A DNA stretch of 64,000 nt from the NCBI RefSeq assembly GCF_022201045.2, contig NC_068559.1, positions 23,319,501 through 23,383,500 on the forward strand, in the 5' to 3' direction. The DNA comes from Citrus sinensis. Taxonomy: Eukaryota; Streptophyta; Magnoliopsida; Sapindales; Rutaceae. Positions 29,823-40,422 of the stretch are shown here, one piece after another. Positions within the stretch are counted from its first letter, which is position 1. Every line of letters starts with the position of its first letter. The notes beneath the pieces were generated by a model. The model saw only the letters and a list, made by a program, of their open reading frames with translations, did no database searches and was not told the DNA's origin. The translations under genes were made by a program, and so were the position numbers.

Positions 29823-30678
29823 TATAAACAAGACATATAATTTTGAAATAAGAAAAAAAAAGGAAAAATGTACAGGGATTCCAAGCATATGTGTAGTTTC
29901 GAGTTTGTATGGTGCCAGCCCAGTTTGACTTGGAAACGAGATAAAAATAAATAAATAAATAAAATATATCTAGCAGGAACAAGATCATTGAAGCTTTCAC
30001 TCTTTATTTAACTTATTACTTCATTTACTAACTTGTAGCATATAAAAAAAAATGTAAGGTATGTTGGAAATAATTAATGTAAAAATCTCTTGGTCATATA
30101 CCAGTTTATGATTCTTGTAGGACCATTGTTTTGCAATTCTTGTTTTGCCACAACTACTTCCCTTTTTTATGTTGCCAGAACATCCTTAATGTTGCTTTTT
30201 AGCTATCTTCTGGTATTGTTGTTGTGACCTTTTAGAAATCATCTTACTCAATTATTTTAAATAAAGTTACGGAATAATTCTTACACCCTGAGATATTTTA
30301 TCAAACACCTCTTGCGCCAAAGCCACAACTACAAGACTGGATTGGTTACTACATAGCAAGATGCTAAGCTTTTGAACCCAGTGAGTAATGCCAAACCACT
30401 CCAAATAGGGTCCAATCAAATTAACCCATTAATTCATTGCTATTAATCTTATCGGTTATTTGATTTCTCCCCAATTCTCAGCTATTTCTCAATCAAATAA
30501 AATAATTTTGGCTAATTAGCATTTGTTTGAAAAGAAATTGCACAAGTAGTTCAATCACCTCAGAATCGAGAAACACCATCATAATCAACAAATAATAAAA
30601 CAATGATTAATCTGTAATTCACGCCCCTTAGTTTTGGTTATACTAAATAATTAAATTGAAACCGAACCTGATTCTCAC

Positions 30679-30764
30679 CTCTGAGAAGTGTTCTTTCGAG
30701 CTGTACTTGCCAAAAACAATTTGTTATACTGCCCTCCTATTTCCCATCCAATGAATCTCATCAT
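30679..30764 (-). other. Short ATG-initiated exon-like stretch next to the primer-binding site
   Basis: On the minus strand, ATG at 30764 opens MMRFIGWEIGGQYNKLFLAS and continues to a strong splice donor (CAG AG/GTGAGA) at 30679. It lies about 25 bp inside the primer-binding-site region, where an element's own first exon would sit. No family recognised. Confidence 0.3.
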
Positions 30765-30788
30765 TTTCTTATGGCTTTTTGTACCGTT

Positions 30789-30803
30789 CCACAGACGGCG
30801 CCA
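30789..30803 (-). other. Putative tRNA primer-binding site
   Basis: Minus strand TGGCGCCGTCTGTGG, three bases inside the LTR edge (LTR ends ...CATCAACA on this strand). TGGCGCCGT matches the 3' end expected for a tRNA-Asp-type primer and is a common sequence in this position in plant Ty3/gypsy and LARD elements. Confidence 0.65.
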
Positions 30804-30806
30804 AGA

Positions 30807-31170
30807 TGTTGATGCCAAAAAATGACCTCAACAGCTGAATTTGTTTATGGTGGGAAATTAGTACGAACCAAGCTTGAATATTGATATGAACTTCAAGTCT
30901 GCAACCTGAAAACCACAGAAATCGGTCAGGACTCGCCGGTGGGGGTTCCGGCTAGAACCCTCCGATGCTTAAGTTAGATTAGGAGTAAATTTAATAGTTG
31001 ACTGGAAGGGAAATAACTCAAGCCAAATAACACAAAAAAAAAAGATGAAAAAACCGAAATCCCTCCCCCTCTCCATGGAAGATTAATTTTCTTTTTTCAT
31101 TCTCCTTAAAAGTCGCTCATGTTCTCAACATGGGTAGTTGGCTCACATAGAATAACTTAACCCAACATTA
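30807..31170 (-). repeat. Duplicated partial LTR edge
   Basis: A copy of about 360 bp of the inner LTR end, TGTTGATGCC to CCCAACAT, lies between the primer-binding site and a second TGTTGATGCC at 31174. The right LTR therefore has its inner edge twice in tandem, while the left LTR has it once. Confidence 0.85.
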
Positions 31171-31173
31171 AGG

Positions 31174-32923
31174 TGTTGATGCCAAAAAATGACCTCAACA
31201 GCTGAATTTGTTTATGGTGGGAAATTAGTACGAACCAAGCTTGAATATTGATATGAACTTTAAGACTGCAACCAAGCTTGAATATTGATCTGAACTTCAA
31301 GACTGCAACCTGAAAACCACAAAAATCGACCAGGACTCGTTGGTGGGGGTTCCAGCTAGAACCCTCTGATGCTTAAGTTAGATTAGGAGTAAATTTAATA
31401 ATTGACTGGAAGGGAAATAACTCCAGCAAAATAACACAAAAAAAAGATTAAAAAAACCGACATCCCCGACCCATCTCCCTGGAAGATTAATTTTCTTTTT
31501 TCATTCTCCTTAAAAGTCGCTCAATGTTCTCAACATGGGTAGTTGGCTCACATAGAATAACTTAACCCAACATAAGTCCCCTAGTTTTCAAGATCAAGAA
31601 CTTGTGATTGGTCTTGGAAACTTAAGAATAATGAAAGAAAAAGAGAAAAAAAAATCAACTTAACAATATCTCGATCTTAATAAAATCAGGTGACGACCAT
31701 GGTCTCAATAAGATCAAATGACCTCGCTGCCGATCTCAATAAGATTGGATGACAACTTCACTCTCAATAAGACCAAAAATGACGACCTTGATCTCAATAA
31801 GATCGAATCAAATAATTTATTCACATTAGACTTCAATAAGGCCAAGATAGCGACCTCGATTTCAATAAGATCAAATCATACAATTTATTCACGTTGGACC
31901 TCAACAAGGCAAAAACAATTTATCAAGCTAGACCTCAATAAAGCAAGCAGAACAAAGTCAATTGGACCTCAATAAGGCCAAAATGAACTCCACAAAATTT
32001 CCAACTTCATTCTCAATAAGATTCGATCAAATAATTAAATGAAGTTATTAAATAATTAAATTAAGATGGACCCCGATAAGATCAAAAATGACAACCTCGA
32101 TCTCAATATGTAGATGTCGAATATATAGATGTAATCTCAAAATGTAGAATCAAATATGTAGATGCAAATCTCAAATTGTAAAACCAGATATATAGATTTG
32201 GATCCCAAATTGTATAATTAAATATGTAGATGTAGATCTCACATTGTAGGATCAAATATGTAAATGTCGAACTCAGATTGTAGAATCAAATATGTAGATG
32301 TAGATCTCAAATTGTAGAACTAGAATGTAGACTTAGATCTCAAATTGTAGAATCAGATATGTAGGTGCCGATCTCAAATTGTGAAATCAAATATGTAGAT
32401 ATAGATCTCAAATTATAGAATCAAATATGTAGATGCCGATCTCAAATTGTAGAATCAAATCTATAGATTTGGATCTCAAATTGTAGAATTAAATATGTAG
32501 ATGTAGATCTCACATTGTAGAATCAAATATGTAGATGTAGATCTCAAATTGTAGAACTAGAATGTAGACTTAGATCTCAAATTGTAGAATCAGATATGTA
32601 GGTGCCGATCTCAAATTATGAAATCAAATATGTAGATATAGATCTCAAATTATAGAATCAAATATGTAGATGCCGATCTCAAATTATAGAATCAAATCTA
32701 TAGATTTGGATCTCAAATTGTAGAATTAAATATGTAGATGTAGATCTCACATTGTAGAACCAAATATGCAAACGTCGAACTCAAATTGTAGAATCAAATA
32801 TGTAGATGTAGATCTCAAATTGTAGAACTAAAATGTAGACTTAGATCTCAAATTGTAGAATCAGATATGTAGATGCCGATCTCAAATTGTAAAATTAAAT
32901 ATGGAGATGTAGATCTCAAATTG
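31174..32923 (-). repeat. Right LTR (5' LTR in element orientation)
   Basis: Same order as the left LTR: unique part, CTCAATAAG zone, minisatellite (32100-32923). It differs by an extra tandem copy of about 37 bp (AAGCTTGAATATTGAT(A/C)TGAACTT...) at 31236-31310 and by a different minisatellite composition. It ends at the right copy of the 46-bp repeat. Confidence 0.7.
32100..32923. repeat. Minisatellite of about 34 bp inside the right LTR
   Basis: Same unit family as 26466-27352, but it lacks the 101-bp triplication and instead repeats a different block (32291-32460 and 32530-32700). The two LTR arrays have therefore expanded independently. Confidence 0.88.
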
Positions 32924-32969
32924 TAATTTGGTGATTTATATGTTTAATATTTAAAATGGGTTATTATTT
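32924..32969. repeat. Right copy of the 46-bp direct repeat bracketing the LARD-like element
   Basis: Identical to 25535-25580 over all 46 positions; divergence begins at the next base on both sides. Confidence 0.92.
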
Positions 32970-33405
32970 TACACAGCCCTTGTTAATGATATGCAATCAT
33001 ATGTTCAAAGACGGAGAATGCCATCTCAGCTAAGAAAACTCTGCCAACTCTTCAATCGAAAATTGAATTGCAAGTGGACAAATTCCTCCGGAAACATTCC
33101 TGAACTGCAAGTGGACAAAGTCGCTTCTATGGTAGTAATACAATGGGGTCAGAGCCTCTATTTCCTCGAAGTTAACGCTCTAAACGCGTTTAAAAAAAGT
33201 CCCATTAAGCCCTTGCGAAAAGACTTAAATCAGAAGCAAACACAGCAGTAATATTATTACGCGGGCACGTTCACTCGTCATCTCAAAAAGGAGCAAACAA
33301 GCCTTCGTTTGCTTGTTTCTTCTCCTTCTCTCTGTCACTGTGCGTTGGGTGATTGCGTTGGAAGCGTGATCAGCTCAGTTACTCATCAGAAGAGCAGGCG
33401 TCGGC
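32970..33405 (+). promoter_or_regulatory. Upstream region and 5' UTR of the IST1-like gene
   Basis: The CT-rich stretch around 33310-33345 is typical of a plant 5' UTR. The small open stretch at 32991-33251 shows no domain and is not called. Confidence 0.4.
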
Positions 33406-35223
33406 ATGGGAAAGAAACTCGATTATCTTCTTAGAAAAAACAACTTCAAGACCTACAAATTCAAGCCGCAGGTCAACCTTGCAATCTCTCGCCTGGCCGT
33501 TCTCAAAAACCAGCGCCAAGTCAAGTGCTCCCAAGCACGTTCCGACGTCGTTCAGTTCCTCCAACAAGGCTTTCAAGAACGTGCTCTCCTTCGCGTAAGA
33601 CATATGTACATGCATGAAGAATCAAAATCACTCATGCATGGTCTCTTTTTCTGTTTGATTTGTTATAATTATTGATTAGTTCAATTGCATTTGTCTAATG
33701 ACCTGGTTTGGTTTTTGCAGGTTGAGCATGTGATGAAGGAGCAAAATATGTTGGATGCTTTTGGTATGGTGGAAGGCTACTGCAATTTATTGATCGAAAG
33801 GGTCCATCTCATCGAACAAGAGAAGTTGGCTTCTTTTTCCATTTCTTAATATTTTTATGTATTTTTTATTTTATATATTGTTATTATTCTGAGTGTTCTT
33901 TTTTTTTTTTCGGTTTTGGTTATAGAATGTGCCCGGATGAATTGAAAGAGGCAATATCAACCTTGCTTTATGCAGCTTCGAGGTGTGGTGAATTCCCAGA
34001 GCTTCAAGAGATTCGTGGCTTGTTCACGTCTCATTATGGCAAGGAATTTGTTGGCCGTGCTATTGAATTGCGCAACAATTGTGGAGTGAACCCCAAGGTA
34101 TTAATTTGATTCACATATTTGTTAGAAAAAGAACGGAGTCTGCCTGCATTGTCAATGAGCGCATACGAATTAGTATTAGTCAAAGCAGCAATTTAGACAT
34201 TTATCAAAATACATTTTCAAAGCTTTATAGGACCACAAAAGTGAGAAAAGTTTTTTCTGTCAATGTTCACATTTTAAACTGAATTCTATTGGACGTGTTA
34301 TTATTTCTTTGGTTCCTGTAGATGATTCAGAAGCTGTCAACTAGACCGCCGGATCTGGAGAACAGAATAAAAGTTCTCGAGGAGATTGCTGCTGAGAGTG
34401 GCATTCCTTTGCAACTTCACGAAGGCTCTTCTGCTTCCACGGAGGTATCCAAGTTTAACAAACAGAAAGTACTACGATACTAATGTTACAATGAGCACCT
34501 AAACATTGATAATTATATATTAATGATCTTGTGGTTTTATTTATGAAAATGCAGAACTTAAGCAGCGTGGCTCACAGTAAACCAGAAGACAGTTCAGAAA
34601 CTTCACCTAGAGAGATGAGGAAAGAGGATGGGTTGTCTGATTCAGTGAAAGCAAGGAAGAAGTATAAGGATGTAGCTGATGCAGCTCAAGCAGCTTTTGA
34701 GTCAGCTGCCTATGCAGCAGAAGCTGCACGAGCAGCTGTGGAACTCTCTCGAACTGGGTCTCATGATCCTGGTGATCACGATAGTCCTAGTAACCATCAA
34801 AGAAAGGTAATTGATGGACAGCAACCTGTGAACATTGTCTCCCGATCTAAAAATCAGGAAATTCATGGTGAAATTCAAGCTGAGTCGTCAAAAAAAAGCA
34901 AGAATATAGCAGAACTGGAGAGGGCAATGTCTACTTCAAATTCAGATTCAACAGAAGAAAATTTAAATGTGCCTACAATGTCATTTGATGAAGTGGATCC
35001 TATCAAGCTACTGGAGAAGGATACAGTTTTTTATGACAGTGACAAGGAGGACGTAGGATCATCTCTTAAGCAGATACCTTCAAGCTCTAAAGCCGTTCTG
35101 AAGGTGAAGAGTGGACAACCTGCAGCAGATGCTGCCAAAGGATCTGAGTTTCAAAGCAAGCAGCATTTAGATATGGTGAAGGGACCAATTTCAGTAAGGA
35201 CTAGGCAAGTGCGTGGATACTGA
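33406..35223 (+). CDS. IST1-like protein (ESCRT-III regulator of VPS4)
   Basis: Exons 33406-33594, 33721-33824, 33926-34097, 34322-34444 and 34555-35223 give 418 residues. The IST1 domain fills about residues 10-175: LAISRLAVLKNQRQVKCSQ, ARSDVVQFLQQG, CNLLIERVHLIEQEKMCPDE, LKEAISTLLYAASRCGEFPE and LRNNCGVNPKMIQKLS. The tail is Ser/Lys-rich and disordered, with an alanine-rich helix (ADAAQAAFESAAYAAEAARA). IST1 proteins bind the MIT domains of VPS4/LIP5 and control ESCRT-III disassembly during multivesicular-body sorting in the endosomal pathway. Plants have many ISTL copies; this one resembles the AT1G13340 type. The start is the first ATG after a CT-rich leader. Confidence 0.93.
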
Positions 35224-36067
35224 GAAGCATGAGTATACTAAATATAGTTGTGTGAGTTCTGATTTGTATTAGCTTTTTCTGCTCCATATTCTTCCATTAA
35301 GATTTCCAAACAGTTTAACTGTGTCATTATTTTTGAATGTCAGTTTTTGTGTGCAGTTAATTCTTTTTACATCTACATCAAACTAAGGCCAATTTGTACA
35401 TTATGTTGGATGCTCTTGGTAACATGACGCTAAAAAAAGTGCAATTGCAGATCTTCACCATTTATAAGAGCCTAAGCTTTTCCAAAAATGAAATAGAATA
35501 GAAAGAAATACATAAAGTTTTATTTTTATGGCAGAATCAGGAATGTGCTGAATACCCCTATGCAATGCTGCACCTGCCTCAATGATCACTGATGCATTGA
35601 TACCAAATCAATCATTTGCATCCATCCATTATCTTCCCCCCCCCCCCAAAAAAAAAAAAAAAAAGACCGCCTATACCAGAAGAATGACATCCTTGGGCAG
35701 AAAAATATTCATTTACCAATCTAAGAATATCCTTGGTTATGTAAGTGTTCTGTTCGTGCAAGTACTCCAACATAAAACTCATTAATTGAAGATTTAACAA
35801 AGTAACCGCTCAATGTTATATTCTCCATGTGCCAAAACTCATAAAAGGAGAAAGCTCTTTACAGAATCAGTTAAAAGTATCATTCAGTGTAGTAAAAGAA
35901 AATTTTAACACATTAATGCTTGTGACAAATAAACTAATCACTGTATTTGGAGAAACAAAGATCTAGATCTTACAAAGATGCAGAATCCACAAATATTGTA
36001 ACATATTAATGATAAGACAATACCAATTAAATGCTCGATCCTTGATTATGTAACATTTTTTATAGGG
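35224..36067. other. Convergent 3' region between the IST1-like gene and HOP2
   Basis: Probably both 3' UTRs. Contains a C12 run at 35636-35647 followed directly by an A run. No gene seen. Confidence 0.45.
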
Positions 36068-37508
36068 TCAGCGGCCTCCTTTCGGCTTCTTACCACGCTG
36101 CAGCAGATCAGAAAATGACTGCAAACTCACACCAACATCTTCATCATATTCAATTCCAAGTTCTTCCTGTGAAAAACAAAATCAACCACTGTAAACAAGT
36201 TCTGCAAAAGCAAACAGTTTTGCTTTACTAGACAAACGACAGAAAGTACCTTAAATTCCTTCAGATTCTTGGGTGAGTTCTCCATTATGGGATCCCATAT
36301 ATCCCTGAGCATCCTTTTACGCTTTCTCCATTGGCTTAATTTTTCCAAGAACATCTCTTCAACTGCCATTCGATCCTCTGGCTTCACCAGGGTTACTCCT
36401 CCGCGCAATTTAGCCAATTTGTTCTCCATTTCCTTTACCTGACACAGAAGCAGAGGAAACATAAGTCTTCCCCATACTTCTTCACAAATTAAAACCAACA
36501 AAAAATCAAACATATCCATAATTTATGCCACATACCTCCTTTACCAATTGGGCTTCTTTCTCTCGAATCTGTTCCAGGGTCAAATTTGACTGCAGAGTCC
36601 TAATTTCTGAAACAACAATGTATGCCAATTGAACATCATTTTTATGTCCAGTTCAATGATTCAAGTCCGATTAATTTCTAATCAAAGAAATTTCCTCTAC
36701 AGAATATAAATGGATATATTAAAAATAACTATACCTCCCTCAAGTTTGCTGATTGCCTTCCTCTGTTCCTCAAGCTGCTCCTGCAATTTGGCATTTTCTT
36801 CCTTCATCTGATTAAGCTCTTCGCTGTTTGGAATGTCAAATTGGTCTTGCCTAGCAATGTATATCTTCTGCTTACCATACTCCTTAAATGAAATCTTTCC
36901 ATTATCAGCAAGACTATCCAATGCTTTTTGAATTCCTGCCTTTTTAAGATTGTACTTTTGCAAAGCATCGGCCACATTTTGAGAATTTAATGGCCGATTT
37001 TGCTGTAAGAAGAAAAAATAAAATTAATAAACAGCAATATTAAAGCTCACACAGCAAAATCGGCATATCAACAAGGAACAAGAGCTTGCCAATTTTTAAA
37101 GAAAGAATTATCTCTATTTTCTAGCACAAAGTATTTATGGAATGACGTTTCTCAGGAAATTTGAGATCTAAAAAATAAAAAAGAAAGAAAAAACGACGAC
37201 AAAAATAATGATAAGCAAATAATTTCCAATTAAATCACAAACCCCTCGGTCAAAATGAGGGTAACTGTATATGTACATAAAACTGATTATTTCTCTGATC
37301 ACGAATAATTAATAATTTAATGGAACCACGAAAGGAAAACTCACCTCATTGACGTAGTTGAGCACGATTGCTGAAAAATTAACACAAAAAAAATGAAAAA
37401 GAAAATGAGATAAAATATGACTCTGGAGATTCAGAAAGCGGAAAATAGCCAACTAAAATCAAAATTGAAAGAACTCTTACCTTCGGTGTTGTCGGATTTA
37501 GGAGCCAT
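36068..37508 (-). CDS. HOP2: Homologous-pairing protein 2 (HOP2, TBPIP family)
   Basis: Six minus-strand exons (37481-37508, 37345-37370, 36735-37002, 36536-36606, 36250-36438, 36068-36166) give 226 residues, the usual HOP2 length. The N terminus is a winged-helix DNA-binding domain (IVLNYVNEQNRPLNSQNVAD, LQKYNLKKAGIQKALDSLAD, GKISFKEYGKQKIYIARQ). A leucine-zipper-like coiled coil of roughly residues 85-150 follows, then the C-terminal region with EEMFLEKLSQWRKRKRMLRD and IWDPI. HOP2 pairs with MND1 and helps the recombinases DMC1 and RAD51 in strand exchange during meiosis in the nucleus. It is convergent with the IST1-like gene and divergent from the plastid protein gene at 37831. Confidence 0.96.
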
Positions 37509-37830
37509 GAATGAAACTGCGCGGGAAAGTAATTTTAAAAGGAAAAATGAAATATGTGTTATTGTGCTTGGCGAGAACGAAACTTACCCAATAAGTAGAC
37601 GAAACAGATTCTTCTAACCGGTGTCGTTTAACGGTTGGGTATTGTTTTTTTTCTAAAAATAATTCTTTTCGAAAATGACAATTACAATTTTAGCCTTCTG
37701 TAGATGTTATATTACGCTTCTCATGCATCACTATTTGGCGCCTGAAGTTGTCCACGTATGATGAAATGAAGTGAATTGACGCGAGACGTCTAGCGAACAA
37801 GCAATTGTTAACAGCACAGCTGATGCGAAA
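37509..37830. promoter_or_regulatory. Divergent promoter shared by HOP2 and the plastid membrane protein gene
   Basis: Only 322 bp separate the two start codons, so both 5' UTRs and core promoters must fit here. TTTAACGGTTG around 37627-37637 contains AACGG, the core of mitosis-specific activator (MSA) elements bound by three-repeat MYB proteins; the flanks match imperfectly. Confidence 0.5.
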
Positions 37831-40422
37831 ATGATAACGATGAGCGTAGCAGCAGCTACTCCCTTGCCCTGCTTCAAAAATCACTCAATTCTTTCGACCA
37901 AATCCTTCAATTCGAAACCACCTCGCCGCCATTTTGACAATGCAACCATCGGTAGCCAATCATTGCCCCCGGTGCAAAAACAAAGGAGAGTACATTTGAC
38001 GAGGACTGTCGTTTGCCACGCGGCCCGCCGCAAGCCAACCGTTGCTGCTGATGCTAGCAAAGCCTCTGCAGAGGGAAATGATAACGTACGGCGAGTGCTT
38101 CAGATTGTCCTGTGGGCTGCTGAGGCTGTTTATATTTTGTGGCTTTTCTTGCTTCCTTATGCTCCTGTACGTTTTAACCTCTCTGCACTCTGCAATTTCT
38201 TTCTTGTCAAGTCTCTGCTTTCATTTTAATTGGGTATTTCACCAAGTTTCTTATATGTTTTCTGAGTTTGAATTATCTTATTATGTTTGTGTAAATTTGT
38301 TTCTTCCCTATAACATTGTGTAAAAGGAAAAATTTGTTTCTTCCCTATAACATTGTGCAAAAACCTTTCGCCAGTCTCTATTTTCTTCATTTTCAAATTC
38401 AATTGCTCTTTTATCATTTAGTACATGTTATTTGACTGTGTATAAGTCTTTGATTATATTGATGATGCTTTTGAAGAATGCTTCAACTTACTTTCATAGC
38501 CCACATGAGACATGTCTTATATGTTTTTGTTTGGGGAATAATTTGTCAAACCGAACACTTCAGCAATTGTTTATGTTCTGTATTTACAGAAGAAAGATTA
38601 AATAGTTTGTATATCTAACAGGGAGATCCTGTGTGGGCCATCAGTTCGGAAACAGTAAATTCTCTCGTTGGCCTTTCTCTGAACTTCTTCTTTGTCTTGC
38701 CCTTGATGAACTCTGGTAAGCTCAACTCTTTCCAATGACTCTTATGCTTTTTCTATTCCAATAATCAAATAGCTGTCAACGACCAGAGTTTTGTTCTTCA
38801 TTGTTAGAACTCTGGCTTCTTGAATTAAGTTATCTCTTACAAAAGGAACTCATAAGAGCTATACCTACAAGGCAGGGCATGCAATTTGTACGCTGATCGA
38901 TATGTGAAAAACATGTTTTATTATCATGTGACGTGTTCCTATCTTCTTCATTTGCTTCATTTGTAACTCAACTTGTTTCGGGCCATTTTATACTTCATAG
39001 GGAGCATTATATTTCTGTAATTCTTAAACAAATTTTCTTCATGTAATCCTTTTTAAAAACAGTTAAATCTGGTCCGTTTTAATTTATGGCATTTTGAATA
39101 TTGGGAATCAAATTTTATTAATTTTTTTCCTCATCAGCTGAGTAGACATTTCTGTACTTTTTGTTTTTCTCCTTTTACTTGTGGGGGGTTGAGGATGAAG
39201 GGCTCCAGAACTCACCTTGTCTAACAGGACTGAAAGTTGATTTGCTTTTCATTATCGAATTTTAAACGAAACATTCTCCATGCTCTATACTTCATAATTT
39301 TTTCATGAACTTTTGGCAGAGTAGTCGGGATTCGTCTGATTGATGCGCCAGTGCTTCATCCGGTAAGGATCACTATATGAACAGTATGTGATTGCCATTG
39401 ATTATCTAGACCATGCTTTTTAATTTCATGTGGCTGTCAAGAGGCATTTACATCATAGTATGAACATCCATGCTGATATTGGTTCTTCCATCAGATGTCT
39501 GAAGGATTGTTCAACTTTGTTATTGGGTGGACTTTTATGTTTGCTCCTTTGCTATTCACGGATTGTAAGAGGGACAGATACAAGGGTTCTCTTGACGTTT
39601 TATGGGGCTTCCAGATGTTCCTTACCAACAGTAAGCTTTGCAAACTCTCTCATTTCTGTTACATTAGCTGGACTAGGTCAGATATATACATCCTTTCCCT
39701 AAACTTTTGAGGCTGTGGTTCCCAGGCCTGAGATAACCATGATAATATGATCCCGGCGTTATCTCTCAGGATGATGTAGTTCCAAACAATAGCATTATTG
39801 CTCTTATGTAGATTGTTTTTCTCTTTGAGATGGTTGTCTTTTCAACAATGGGGGAATGGAGAGGATCCTTAAACTTAAAGCCTCTGGGACATATATGTGC
39901 AGTATAAAACTATAGCTCCCCCTTTGATTTTTATTTTTACCCTTCAATTTTGTTTAAGAATTTGAGGCTATCTGCAGTTTTTGATTTATTCCTGTTCTGA
40001 TGCCAGCATTCTTAATTCCTTATATGGCCATTCGGCTCAATGAGGCTTGCTCTGAAGATACACCAAGGGATCACTCTCAGCTAGCCTCTGTGATGACAAA
40101 TGGTGCACCCATTGTAGGACTGATTGGTGGTGCCATTTGCCTGCTATCAACACTCTGGGCTCTCTATGGCCGGATGGATGGAGATTTTGGAGGAATAACA
40201 GAGAGATGGGAGTTCCTAGTTAGTTATCTAGGATCAGAAAGACTGGCTTATGCCTTCATATGGGATATATTTCTTTACATTATTTTCCAGGCTTGGTTGA
40301 TAGGTGACAACCTACAAAATGTTCAGCTGAGCAAGGTAGGAACAGTGAATTATCTTAGATTTGTGCCGGTGGTTGGATTAACTGCATACCTTCTCTTTTT
40401 GAATCTTGATGAAGAGCAATAG
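37831..40422 (+). CDS. Plastid-targeted multi-pass membrane protein of unknown function
   Basis: Exons 37831-38166, 38622-38715, 39322-39362, 39495-39630 and 40007-40422 join to 340 residues. The first 70 or so residues are Ser/Arg/Lys-rich and nearly lack acids, like a chloroplast transit peptide. About seven hydrophobic segments follow, including QIVLWAAEAVYILWLFLLPY, NFVIGWTFMFAPLLF, FQMFLTNTFLIPYMAIRL, PIVGLIGGAICLLSTLWALY and FIWDIFLYIIFQAWLIGD. A polar loop carries GDFGGITERWEF. The third exon needs the acceptor ending at 39321, because the AG two bases earlier would create a stop. I recall a similar uncharacterised protein in Arabidopsis but no biochemical role. A plastid membrane location is inferred from the transit-like N terminus. 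Confidence 0.85.
38293..38357. repeat. Short tandem duplication in intron 1 of the plastid membrane protein gene
   Basis: A 28-bp stretch starting AAATTTGTTTCTTCCCTATA at 38293 is repeated exactly at 38330 (period 37 bp). Confidence 0.85.

Larger units (their letters stand above)
27400..30790 (-). other. Interior of the LARD-like element, with diverged internal duplication
   Basis: No retroviral-type domains were found. Segment 27418-27555 recurs diverged at 29210-29335 (shared GGACAACCACACGGCA / GGATAACCACACGGCA). Segment 28880-29165 recurs at about 29335-29600 (shared TTTAAGTGAAAATAT and AACAAATGCACCTGA). So the interior contains a duplicated unit, one copy shortened. Exon-like stretches are present on the minus strand and listed separately. 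Confidence 0.6.
25580..32923 (-). mobile_element. LARD-like non-autonomous LTR retrotransposon
   Basis: Two long related blocks (25580 to about 27400, and 30807-32923) start with the same TGTTGATGC and share about 400 bp of unique sequence, a CTCAATAAG-rich zone and a minisatellite, in the same order. They behave as LTRs. Immediately before the right block, the minus strand reads TGGCGCCGTCTGTGG (30803 downwards), which matches the type of primer-binding site that follows the 5' LTR in many plant Ty3/gypsy elements, so the element runs right to left. The interior (about 27.4-30.8 kb) has no recognisable gag, protease, reverse transcriptase or integrase, which fits a LARD (large retrotransposon derivative). 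Moderate LTR differences suggest it is not very recent. The exact outer LTR ends within the minisatellite are uncertain. Confidence 0.72.

Noticed and set aside
26085-31975. Two nearly identical 85-residue open frames (26085-26342 and 31718-31975)
   Set aside because: Both are low-complexity translations of the CTCAATAAG-type repeat inside the two LTRs, so they are repeat by-products and not genes.
32991-33251. 86-residue plus-strand open frame before the IST1-like gene
   Set aside because: No known domain and no Kozak or splice context; it most likely lies in promoter or leader sequence.
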